Source of the DNA: Ancylostoma caninum
Lineage: Eukaryota > Nematoda > Chromadorea > Rhabditida > Ancylostomatidae
Assembly: GCA_037903475.1 (NCBI GenBank)
Contig: JBAJFG010000254.1
Location: 62,001-126,000, forward strand
Direction: 5' to 3'
Length of the DNA stretch: 64,000 bases
Made by a program: the position numbers and the translations under genes
In this document: piece by piece, positions 1 through 9,567 of the stretch
How the letters are laid out: each line of letters starts with the position of its first letter
How positions within the stretch are numbered: the stretch's first letter is position 1
Notes under the pieces: generated by a model
The model's database searches: none
Told to the model about the DNA's origin: nothing
The model's input: only the letters and a program-made list of their open reading frames with translations

Positions 1-557
1 GTAATATCGCCAATGCAGCGATAAGAAAGCAATGCTGGCACAAGCACGGCTTTCAATTACTCCACATGAAATCTGAGCAGAAGACGATGGGACCATGCGA
101 AAGTGGCAACTACACTGAAAGTGTGGAAGAAAAGACTACCGTCTGCCAGTAACCATGGAGCAGTCGCGACCAGCTTCTAATTGCTGAGAATGACCGGGTT
201 ACCAAAACATATTTCTGAGAACATCCACTACTGCATGACATTTTCTCTCAAAGAATGGAATATTATGTAGTCTGTTTCGAAAACGGCGATAGTTAAATAT
301 TGCCGCCTATGATTCCCATTTCTCGTCTGCCTATCCGAATGCGGCGCCATTTCTCAAGTTCTTTCTTTCTCTAATATCTTCACAATCCGGTGAAACAACA
401 CTATAAGTGTACATCAAATCGCATTAAATGCTCATAAAAGAAAAAGCGTAGCAGTAGAATAAAACTGCAGAGATAATTTGCTGCGATAATAATTTCACGC
501 TAACGATGTGCGCACTGCTTCAAAGCAAACACTCACCTACACAGGAAGGTAAACCAA
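1..557. other. unassigned sequence
   Basis: No coding exon, repeat or RNA gene could be supported here. It is AT-rich, stop-dense in all frames, and does not resemble the repeats found elsewhere in the window. Confidence 0.4.
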
Positions 558-583
558 TTACCACACCATTGGAACCACGTACA

Positions 584-746
584 GTGCCATAGATCTGCCG
601 CGTCCTCCTCCCGCACAGCCTGAAATCACTCGTGGCGTCCTGCTGGCGATAGATACTCTGCCGATTGGCTGCGGGAACGCTGCCACCAGGACGCCACGTG
701 TGATCTCAGGCGGTGCGGGAGGAGGACGCGGCGGATCTACGGCACT
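584..746. repeat. fold-back element (GC-rich hairpin)
   Basis: Two inverted arms of about 64 bp face each other. The left arm begins AGTGCCATAGATCTGCCGCG and the right arm ends with its near-complement CGCGGCGGATCTACGGCACT. The arms include CGTCCTCCTCCCGCAC and, in the loop-proximal part, GTGGCGTCCTG. The arms differ at only a few positions, so it is a moderately young MITE or fold-back insertion. The apparent minus-strand ORF across it is a by-product of its GC-richness. Confidence 0.75.
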
Positions 747-763
747 GAATACAGTCTTTCTCA

Positions 764-884
764 GAAATTCTTGCCTCACGCTAAACCGCCCGTCAGCTTA
801 GCCACGTCACACCACATATGATGATGCATAGGTGATGCGGCGCGGCTTAGCAGATGGGCGGTAATGCGTGAGGCAAGTATTTCT
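764..884. repeat. second fold-back element
   Basis: Inverted arms start CTTGCCTCACGC on the left and end GCGTGAGGCAAG on the right, with an inner pair CCGCCC/GGGCGG and a second inner pair GCTTAGCC/GGCTTAGC. It lies 20 bp from the previous hairpin but has a different arm sequence, so the two are separate insertions or halves of a composite element. Confidence 0.65.
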
Positions 885-1423
885 AAGGAGGAACTGATTC
901 CGACACTGATGGTAATAGTAGACGGGCGACATATGTAAATTAGCACAAATACAAAAGGAATTAAGTCATAGAAACTGAGATTTACATCATTCAACAATCA
1001 CATGATAAAAGCGGATCCGGAACCGCAAAAAAAAGTACATACAACAACATGGATGGATGATTCATCGTACATATTTCATATATTTCAAGCTATAAAATCG
1101 GTGAAACAACAATGGAAACAACGGTACGAAGCAACAACAACATTACAAAAAGATAAAACTAGATAATTGCTTCAGAAGAAATAACAACATAACATGAACC
1201 CTTTCAACAGTGTTCCCATCATTTCCCTCATAGTGATCACGTCTGCCTCCTACCTGCTCGAGCTTCATTTGGATTCCGCCTTTGTTTTTGTCAGTTATTC
1301 ATTGTACGAATTCTTAGCATAGCTGATCTAAACAACTAATTCAGAGATTAGAATGGAAAAAAAATTAAAGGAAATAGCTCGCTAACAAATGCTTCCACTC
1401 CTGAATGCGGGAGCTAGGCATAC

Positions 1424-1539
1424 CTTGAAGTAAAATCATAAACTGCGAATGGGCTTTCTCCAAACGGATCTGCTCGCACTTTCTTCTTTTTTGTGGTATT
1501 CTTTGGTCTTAGGATAGCTTTTCGTTGACCTGAACTCAT
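1424..1539 (-). CDS. possible first exon of an unknown gene
   Basis: Read on the minus strand, an ATG preceded by AAACA opens a frame of 38 codons (starting MSSGQRKAILRPKNTTKKKK) that ends exactly at a good splice donor, AAG|GTATGC. The peptide is strongly basic, with a KKKK run, and would suit a nuclear or RNA-binding N-terminus. No family was recognised. A further open stretch at about 1130-1290 on the same strand (reading ...KLEQVGGRRDHYEGNDG...) may be a second exon, but its acceptor is poor. Start context, length and the donor are what support it; chance is not excluded. Confidence 0.3.
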
Positions 1540-2109
1540 TGTTTGTTTACTCAGCCACATCACGCTAAGTGGAGACAAATCATCCCAATTCGGCTCGTTG
1601 ACAAATGGCTGGCAGCGTTTATCGCTGGACCAATCTATTCACGAATGGGGCGGTCGTTCGAACACTGTGCTAGGGGAGCGTGACCATTTGCACCCGCAAA
1701 TGACCTCATCTTAATTACAGGGCGGAGTCGCGGGACGGCTGCGGTGCGTGCGTGCTGCGGATGTGGGTGGGAGCGCGATGAAATGTGGACGAGTTTGCAC
1801 GGGTGCGGCTAGCCTGGTAACGCTGGAGTTTCGAAAATGCTCACTCACTATTATTTCGTCAGCAGCTACCACTTACCAAAGCGCTGCATCCCATGAAGAC
1901 AACTGTATTTCTTCTCTGCTAGTTTATTCTGCCAACACTACTGTATTCTACTGCTACTGCTATATTCTTTATGCCAAGCTGGACTATTTCTAGTTGTTTC
2001 AAGAAGGTAGTCATGAGTATGTGCATCATGAACCCTACTTGGACGGCTAGATATTCTCAGCAAACATGAAATGTTTACCTACATGTATGTGTTTATATGT
2101 ATATATATA

Positions 2110-2360
2110 CAGTGGACGTCAATGGCGTTGGCCCATCTGCGGCCTTGAGAAGGACGTCGCGCACCCGCGCCGTAATTTATGTATACTGCTTCTGTTATGC
2201 AATTTCTTACAGCTTTTCTACTCGATTCTAAAGAATTTCGACCAAATCGGGGAGAAAAGACGCATTCCGCAGGTGACGACACCGATCCCAACGCGCGCGG
2301 CGCGGACGCGCTGCGTCCTTCTCGAGGCCGCAGATGGGCCACCGCCGTTGCCGCCCACTG
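2110..2360. mobile_element. TA-flanked MITE (Tc1/mariner-like ends)
   Basis: A 251-bp element flanked by TA on both sides (2108-2109 and 2361-2362). It starts CAGTGGACGTCAATGGCG and ends CCGCCGTTGCCGCCCACTG. The terminal inverted repeats extend about 60 bp and include the shared block GGCCCATCTGCGGCC on the left and GGCCGCAGATGGGCC on the right. CAGTGG ends with a TA duplication fit Tc1/mariner-type non-autonomous elements. The long ORFs on both strands here are shadows of the inverted repeats. Confidence 0.85.
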
Positions 2361-2694
2361 TAGATATGGTGTGCATGTCTTTATGTTACGAATGAATGCG
2401 TTTTGCAATTACATTATTTTTAGTTGCCTTGTGTTTAAATGAGTATTTCACGGGAATAAATAGAAAAAAGAATAAATGTAAATGTGTCTTGGAGTGGAAT
2501 GAGGAAAATAAGGAGAATGTATTGTGATGGCTATAACACTGTATGTATTTATATGCGCTAGCTATGACCATGACATGTGGGTGCGAAGACTTGGCTATGA
2601 GTGTTAAGTATTACCGCAATACATGAAATGGGATTCGAATGAGTCAACAAGGTGCTAAATTCACGAGGACGCCTTTGACACCTTTGCTTGAAGA

Positions 2695-2704
2695 TATATA
2701 AAAG
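2695..2704 (+). promoter_or_regulatory. TATA box of the intronless repeat-protein gene
   Basis: TATATAAAAG lies 33 bp before the ATG at 2737, so the transcript would begin only a few bases before the coding region. A strong TATA box with a very short leader is typical of compact, intronless, highly expressed or germline-type genes. Confidence 0.6.
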
Positions 2705-2736
2705 GTAGGTCAATCGTCTTTTACACTAACATCACC

Positions 2737-3240
2737 ATGTCTTATAACAATGCTTCTTTCAATCCTAACCAAAGACTACTCGTCATTACTCCCTCCTCGT
2801 ATACCCCTAACAATTTAATTGTTACATCTCCTGCGCAAGTTCGCCTTGTTGCTCAACCTGCACCGCAACCCCAGCGCAACCCCAGAGCCTTACCTCGTTC
2901 TGTCGCGCAGTCCCCACTAACACAGCGGCTTTTAGCTCAAACCCAAGCACCAACTCGCTTCGTTTCATTGCAAGCGCCTGCACCACGTTTTGTTGCGCAA
3001 TCTCCACTAACGCAGCAAGTTTTAGCGCAGTCACAAGCTTCATCTCGCGTTGTATCGGTGCCCGCTGCTTCGCCACGTCTTCCGCCACGTTTCGTAAATT
3101 CTCGCCTCCTGTCCGCCGCTACTCCTCCATCATCATATCAGTGTTCCGCGTCTCCATGCTCGCAAGCATCAACAAGCTTCATTGAGCAATCCTCTGCGTC
3201 TTCAAGCTTTTGTGAATCCTCTGCGTCTTCAAGCTTTTAG
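2737..3240 (+). CDS. intronless Ser/Ala/Pro/Gln-rich repeat protein
   Basis: A 167-codon uninterrupted frame behind a TATA box. The product is low-complexity and has no signal peptide or membrane segment. It contains imperfect repeats built on FVAQSPLTQ..LAQ.QA..RFVS..A (two clear copies around residues 56-112), then a Ser-rich tail with a short tandem repeat (SSASSSF, twice, residues 151-167). The codons are regular and the frame is free of stops over 500 bp of non-repetitive-looking DNA, so it is probably a real gene. No known family was recognised. The TAG at 3238-3240 is followed in the same frame by 43 more codons of matching Ser/Ala/Pro composition (to a TAG at about 3370), so the annotated stop may be a nonsense allele or be read through. 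Confidence 0.6.
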   Translation: MSYNNASFNPNQRLLVITPSSYTPNNLIVTSPAQVRLVAQPAPQPQRNPRALPRSVAQSPLTQRLLAQTQAPTRFVSLQAPAPRFVAQSPLTQQVLAQSQASSRVVSVPAASPRLPPRFVNSRLLSAATPPSSYQCSASPCSQASTSFIEQSSASSSFCESSASSSF

Positions 3241-3369
3241 CGTTGTCGTCCAGCTTTACCGAGACCATTGCTGCGGCTTCTCCGCGTTATTCACCAGCGC
3301 CTGCTTCCCAAGCTCCAACAGCGCCTCCATCCTTAGCTTCAAGCATCAGAATTTGGATAAATTTAAAAT

Positions 3370-4320
3370 AGGTTGCTGGTACAATTGAGCATTTTTCCGT
3401 CCTATGTTCTATTATTCTGTCAGTGATCTACCCTTGTCTTCATCGCATTGTGGGCATTCCGACTTGGTGCCATGCGTTTGCATTTGCTAGGTTGTTCAAG
3501 GATTTTCAGCACAGATTTTAGATTATAGCACGCTCAAGTTCAGTCTGGTACTTAGTCGGAGTGCCCATATTGCGATAAAGACAGGAATAGAACACTGAAA
3601 GACTAATGGAGCAGTAACAGAAGGGTGTTCAACCGAAGCAGCTACATATCTATACCAAAATCTTCCCCAACGCAGTGTTCGAAGGACACAGCGTTCCAGA
3701 CAAGACGGGTACAGCGATGAACGCTGCCAGCCTTGGCATTTACCAAGGAACCGAATTGAATATGTAGAAATAGTCTCTACTTCTTGACTACCACTGACAG
3801 AGCGAGAAAATGACTTACCTTGTGTAATATTTTATTAGTTTGAAACAGGCACAGCACCATAGCACGAAAGATTTCAACTTTTTATCCGATAATCGTTCAA
3901 AGACACCAAGCCAATATCCATACGCAATAACACATTTTGCAAACCAAAGTTGGTCGTTAGACACCCCACATTTAGACCTTCCTCGACCTAAAGAAATAAA
4001 TGGAGCAAGCAAAGGAAGCGCACCTCTACCATCATTAAATTCTGTTCACTTTCGAAATAAAAAAACTTAGCAACCGTCATATGCAGCTTATGGTCTATTA
4101 GCTCACAGAAGGCCCCTGATCTGACATTGTCTGCAGTTACGACTTTGCCTGCAGAATGCGTCTGGAAGGATATTTTAGCGGGTAGCAGTGGGGAAACATT
4201 AGAATGGAAGGAACCACACCATATGGATATCAAAAAAAAATGCAAAAGATAGATCAGTTAGCCGAAAAATGGTAAAGTCGTTGTTGCGGACAAAGTCGGA
4301 CAGGGCGCCCTCTGTGAGCT
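3370..4320. other. unassigned sequence
   Basis: Several short ORFs occur on both strands (for example 3840-4070 plus), but none has a recognisable domain, splice pattern or repeat. I see no supported feature. Confidence 0.35.
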
Positions 4321-4324
4321 ATAG

Positions 4325-4554
4325 TCCGTCCAAAACGACGAGTCCGCCCACGCACGCGGGGATCGAGAAGCTGCCACGTTTGCCAGAGCTCCACGTCATC
4401 ATACCTGATCTGCGTATCACGCTTCATCGTTATCTTCATGGTATCGACCAATGATTTGGCTGTGACGTAGACGACGTGGCAGCCAACAGAATCCGTACCA
4501 GCCGCGCCGCCTCTCGATCCGCGCGTGCGTGGGCGGACTCGTCGTTTCGGATAG
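4325..4554. mobile_element. fold-back MITE, copy 1
   Basis: Terminal inverted repeats: left contains AAACGACGAGTCCGCCCACG, right contains its complement CGTGGGCGGACTCGTCGTTT. Arms run about 35-40 bp (CCACGCACGC..GATCGAGA inside). The centre holds TGCGTATCACGCTTCATCG and GGTATCGACCAAT. The same sequence recurs in opposite orientation at about 5866-6060, which defines it as a dispersed family. Confidence 0.8.
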
Positions 4555-5118
4555 ACGATAATAGACTGTACCTCCAAAGTTCCCATCTTCTTGAAAGCTT
4601 TATCAAGATTATCTCAAGTGATCCGCCCATCGTCGTTATCACTATCGCTCTAGAGCAGATGGCTTACAGAATAAGCGTGCAGTTTGCTAAACCAAAAATT
4701 AATAACAAAACACCTACAGCTCCACAAAAACCTTCGGATTTTCGTGAAGCACTCTTGTTGTCAAAATTCGATTCTTCAGGGCTGGAAGCTGCAATATCAA
4801 CCTCGGGTGCGATTCATCAACGCTGACCAGGTTAGCGCGCTAGCCGCTGGCTAGTAAACCAGCTGGCTAGTGTAACCACAGGGCAGACCCAACCTGCGAT
4901 GCTTTAGCGTGCACGCGGGTTAAGGTTGTTAACCAGCCAGCAGCCCCTCAATAACCGCATACTGACTCGCCATATTTCTGTAGAATCACTTTTTTTTCCA
5001 TATTTTATTACATAGTTTCATAATTAGTACCTAAATATTGCACACTTAGTGATAGCACATAGTCATTGAAACCTCTGTATTGGAACGAGACACTTAGTGG
5101 GCATTTTGCAAGGAACTA

Positions 5119-6255
5119 TCTGTATATATAAAGGTGAAAGTTTGTTTGTGTGTTTGTTTGTGTGTGTGTTTGTGTGTTCCTTATAGAAATCGCGGAGGAT
5201 GAACCGATCGGGACCAAATTTTGCAGGTAGACTCTCCACTGGCCGGCGGAGGTCATAGACTACTTTGCACCTGGGATTATCGATTGGTTTATCAATTATA
5301 TTGATTTTATTGATTTTTCGTTCTTTTTGATCAGGGACTAGCGAGAACATGCCTACTGGGGTACCTTAATGCACTGAACACGAATATGACAACCATTTTG
5401 CGCGAAATATTGATTCATTGATTTTATTGATTTTTCGCTCTTCTTGACCAGGGACTAGAGAGAACATGCCTACTGGGGTAATGCGCTGAACACGAATACG
5501 ACAACCATTTTGCGCGAGATATCGATTTATTGATTTTATTGATTTTTCGCTCTTCTTGATCATGGGGTGGTAAAAACATGTCTACTGGGGTCGCTATGAT
5601 TTATTGATCAACCATACTGGGGTGCGAACATATTATTTCGCTCTTCCACTACATGAATTGACAACCACTTTGCACGAATATTGATTTATTGATTTTATCG
5701 ATTTTTCCCCATTTTCGCTCGGGGACGGACAAAGACATGTTTTCTTGGGTTTTTCAATACGCTGAATAGGAATATGACAAACATTTTGCATGAAATATCG
5801 GTTTTTCGATTTTATTGATTTTTGGCTCTTCCGCCCAATGAAGCGGTGAAGACATCTCTCCTGGGGTATCCTCGCCCACGCACGCGGGGATCGAGAGGCG
5901 GCGCGGCTGCGGATGCTGTTGGCTGCCACATCGTCCACGTCACAGCCAAATATTGGTCGATACCATGAAGATAACGATGAAACGTGATACGCAGATTAGA
6001 GCTGATGACGTGGAGTACTGGCACGTGGCGATTGCGTGGGCGGACTCGTCGTTTCGGATGATATGCTGACCGAAATACGTCTTTGCTAACTTTTCGCCCA
6101 CAAGTCGATGGGAAACGTCACCTGGGCTTCGCTAACATGCTGATCACCAAAATTATGGAGATTTTAATGAATTTGTCGATGATAGTAATTGGCCTCAGCA
6201 GTATGATGTAGCCAAGGTAATAAAACACCCGAGCGAAGCCGGGTACGGCAGCTAG
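5119..6255 (+). mobile_element. non-autonomous Helitron
   Basis: The element starts TCTGTATATATAAAGG directly after an A, and ends with a hairpin (ACCCGAGCGAAGCCGGGT), a short spacer and CTAG directly before a T. A 5' TC, a subterminal GC hairpin, a 3' CTRR end and insertion between A and T without target duplication are the Helitron hallmarks. The 1137-bp body contains five degenerate repeats of about 110 bp, each with GATTTTATTGATTTTTCGCT and ACTGGGGT, but no Rep/helicase ORF, so it depends on an autonomous relative. A second family member (3' part) lies at 19000-19815. A fold-back MITE is inserted in its 3' half. Confidence 0.85.
5866..6060. mobile_element. fold-back MITE, copy 2, inside the Helitron
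   Basis: Reverse-oriented relative of the element at 4325-4554: it shares GGCTGCCACATCGTCCACGT, GGTCGATACCATGAAGATAA and TGATACGCAGATTAGAG in complement. The right terminus (GTGGGCGGACTCGTCGTTTC) is intact. The left terminus is shortened to CGCCCACGCACGCGGGGATC. Its position within Helitron sequence shows it either landed in the Helitron or is carried by the family. Confidence 0.75.
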
Positions 6256-7120
6256 TTTAAAATACATTGGAATTCGTCAATGACTCAAAAACCAAGAACT
6301 TCCGACTATTTCAAATATTAATAATTTCTAAAATATTCCATTTTTTCAGTCGCTCGAATAATACACTTTTTTAAACGTATGTGTGAACAGATTATTCGAA
6401 TATTGGACCTTCGGCTGCACGAATGAATGAACGGTTCAAAAAACCACTTTTATTTTGTGAAAATCAACAGTTATTTCAGACTTTGCAACCCCCTTCCTTA
6501 TCGTAAATGTACGAAAATTTAATATGAACCTTACTTCGACGCCACATCTGACCTCCTGTAATACATTTCCTTTTTAGATCTCATCACAATAGTATCCTGG
6601 TTTCTAGTTAAGTTTCAAATTTCTGGATTTTTATTGCTAACGACTTCATCACATTTTTAATATTATGAGTTTTATCTAAAGTTTTCACTTTTACTCACAG
6701 TTTTAGAAAAATTCAAAAATTTCCGCCCTAAATTTACTAACTATGAGATCACTGCGTGCTTTCAGTTGGTTTAGTTCGTGAAAAATTTAAGCCAGTTTTA
6801 GACAAAAAATTGTGAAGCCGAAAATGGCATTAAGCTCGGAAAGCAGTTATGAGCTAGTGGCAATCAATTAAATCAAAATAGAGCAATATTCTAAGCAATT
6901 TTCCGATCGCTAACTGCCTAACCAATTGCTAGCCGGACCTTCAGGCGTTAGGCTGGAATTGGCCCGTCGGTGACCTGCCGGTGACCAACCCGCGCGCTCG
7001 TGGATCGCAGCTAGCGCCACACCGGCCTCAAACCAGGCCGTAGCCAAAGGTTACGCTTTAATGAATCGCACCCCTCATGCAAAAAATCATAAAAAGTAGG
7101 TGAAACTTTGAAACAGCAGC
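6256..7120. other. unassigned sequence left of EF-Tu exons
   Basis: AT-rich sequence with no recognised exon. About 6900-7060 is GC-rich (GGCCCGTCGGTGACC, ACACCGGCCTCAAACC) and may be another repeat end. I looked here for the missing downstream exons of EF-Tu and did not find them. Confidence 0.35.
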
Positions 7121-7129
7121 ATATCCTAC

Positions 7130-8398
7130 CTTGTTCAAGTAGACAGCTACATTTCCTTTGGGATTCCGAATTGACGAGCGAGGAGAAGATGCTCGCGAGT
7201 CTGGAAAAGGAAAAAAATATTCCTGAATACAAGGCAAGTTCTCTTCAAAGAGAAAGAGCAAATTCAGAAGAAAAAGGCTGTTTTCAATGCTAAGAAAACA
7301 GCAAATCACCTGGGGCATAGCACCGTCTCTGGCGGCAACGACAAGGATAGCTCCTTCCATTTGTGCTGCTCCGGTGATCATGTCCTTGATGTAATCAGCG
7401 TGTCCAGGACAATCAATATGTGCATAGTGGCGTTTCGCGGTTTCATATTCGAGATGGAAGGCATTGATAGTAATCCCTGAACAGCTTTGACCATGACACG
7501 TCTGAGCATGAACATATACAATATAAACCCAGTTATTCATGTACAATCCAGCAATGCAATTTTCCGCCGAAAAGGGAACAAAACAAAACTACTCCACCGG
7601 AAAAACGATTCCAAGCTCACCTCTAGCTTTCTCTTCTGGAGCATTGTCAATGTCTTCATATTTACGAAATTTAGCTCCTTTCGATGCAGAAAAAGATCAT
7701 TCAAATACTCCCACACGCTTTTTTGACGGAAAAATTCATTTTACCAATAAAATTAATTACATATAGAATGAAACAAAGCATTTTATTAACTGTAATCTGG
7801 TATCGTGCTGTGTAAAGTCATGCTCACCAGCGAAGTCATTTTTGGGAAGCCAGTAGGTAACCTGGTAAAGGCAAACGTCAAACAATAGTAATTACTTTAG
7901 ATTCGTGTAAAATCCATAGTCAATGTAATGGTCGTAATATGTACAGCGCATGAAACGCTTTACTGCTGAGTTGTGGAAAATTCTTTTTTTATAATGAATT
8001 TCCATTCAGAAATTCATTATTTCCATTCCATTACCAACTTTTTAAAGGTTGCTATTCACTCTCAGCAATCAAAGCAGAAACGAATTTTTTTAACTAAAAA
8101 CAAAGTGTTTCAAAGAAACAAGAAACACCAAACAGATGGAATAAAGCAATAACAATACCTTTAGTTATAGCTGAAGTCAATGTGGTTTTTCCATGGTCAA
8201 CATGGCCAATGGTACCGACGTTGAGATGTGGCTTGGTGCGCTGAATACATATCATCTATAAACGGAACCCTTTCATAAAAATAGTAATGAGAATGTAGTG
8301 TAAAGCCGCACTTTAAAAACTTCGTTCCCACCCGGGACAGCCAAGCACCGAACCTGTTGCGACCGGAGTATCCCTGACACAACTCTGGGAATGCTCAT
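7130..8398 (-). CDS. mitochondrial elongation factor Tu (5' exons)
   Basis: EF-Tu is the GTPase that delivers aminoacyl-tRNA to the mitochondrial ribosome. Exons, in gene order: about 8353-8398 ([15 protein letters not shown], an arginine-bearing, mitochondrial-targeting-like N-terminus, start chosen as the only ATG before the G domain); 8159-8240 ([20 protein letters not shown], the G1/P-loop GHVDHGKT); 7621-7677 ([20 protein letters not shown], with switch I continuing into the next exon as [12 protein letters not shown]); 7310-7476 ([21 protein letters not shown]3 DCPGH, then AMPQ); 7130-7200 ([20 protein letters not shown], ending at LNK|GTAGGA just before the G4 NKxD is completed). Splice sites are canonical except that the first junction and the 7677 acceptor are uncertain. 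The remaining two thirds of the protein should lie to the left and were not found, so the gene either has a very long intron reaching beyond the window or is truncated. Confidence 0.85.
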
Positions 8399-8454
8399 AA
8401 TCATAAATATGTATTGCTGTAGTTTTAGAAGGACGGATCTTCGCAACGTCTACC

Positions 8455-8800
8455 CTCTTCCAAGAAGGAGAACAAGGAAAACAGGAGAAAGAACAAAAAC
8501 AATAACGACAAGGAAGACAGGAGAAAGAACAAAAACAATAACGACAAGAAACAAGAAGAACACAACAGTAATAATAATAACCAGAAATAGAAAAAGGAGA
8601 AGAACAAGAAAAAGAAAAAGAAGAAGAACAAGAACAAGAAGAACAAGAACAAGAACAAGCATGAAAACAACAGTGAGAAGCACGTAAAACCTCTCTGCGG
8701 GCAAAAACAGTAAGAAAATCGAAAACATTAGGGCAATAACAGCAACAACAATAGCATTCAATCACAAAAACAACAACAATAACCATAAAAAACGAAAAAT
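8455..8800. repeat. purine-rich low-complexity tract
   Basis: Irregular (AAC/AAG/GAA)n sequence, for example GAACAAGAACAAGAAGAACA and two copies of GGAGAAAGAACAAAAACAAT. It makes long Arg/Lys/Thr frames on the plus strand and Leu/Phe/Cys frames on the minus strand, neither of which is a gene. It lies directly upstream of the EF-Tu start. Confidence 0.8.
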
Positions 8801-9292
8801 AACAACGAAAAACAAAAAAATGACAGAAAAACAGCAACCAGCGCGAGGGATTCCGCGCTCCATCGCCACGCGCGGCGTAATCGGAGCTCCGATCGTCAAT
8901 GGCGGGAAATGTTCGCTTTTTTGAATGGCCATTTTTGCATTCGTTATATATTGATAATGTACGAGATGCCCCACCACATATGCTGCTGATCGACTGAGGT
9001 TTGTCCCCTAAGGATCTTCGAAAATCCTTCACTTGTTCGAAGAAGAGTCCTACAGTCTGGATGATACCTTGAGCTCTTCTTCCTAGGGGGGGGGGGAGGT
9101 GGGGGTAGAACAGCGTCAGATGACGAGGTCGAATGACGTGTATCGAACATCTCCACAGTTATCCTACCTAGCAGGACAACAAGTTTCACTAGTTTAAGTT
9201 AACGAAATTAGGTCAGGTCAACGAAAAACAAGTGTTCAAAACATATGTCTGGGAAAATACTCCATTGTTATTCTCATTCAGAAAAGCCAATT

Positions 9293-9567
9293 TGTAATAT
9301 TGGTGGAAATAGGTTGGAAGAAACCACTGAGGCACACGAAGGACAGAGACAAAAAAAACAGTTTATTGGAGTAACGGAATCAACGAATAAATAGAAACAG
9401 GTGTATAACGGAATGTCGGGGCGTCGGTGCGGGGGGTTCGGGGCAACCGCCACCGAGGAGGGTCCGCGTCGTTACTGCCAGCCGGGTGGGCGGACAGTTC
9501 TTCCCGCCTGTAGGTCAAAGATGGCTTGACCTCTTCGGTGGCGTTGCTTGGTCCTCGTTCCATGACA
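9293..9567 (-). repeat. 3' LTR of the Ty3/gypsy element
   Basis: The sequence TGTAATATTGGTGGAAATAG to CTCGTTCCATGACA matches 17646-17921 almost base for base. Minus-strand orientation makes this the 3' LTR. It has a run of 8 A where the other LTR has 9. Confidence 0.95.

Noticed and set aside
2066..2442. Overlapping ORFs of about 100 codons on both strands
   Set aside because: Caused by the long GC-rich inverted repeats of the MITE at 2110-2360.
8313..9032. 239-codon minus ORF rich in Cys, Ser and Phe
   Set aside because: Most of it lies over the purine-rich simple repeat at 8455-8800, and the real EF-Tu first exon lies in another frame near 8353-8398.
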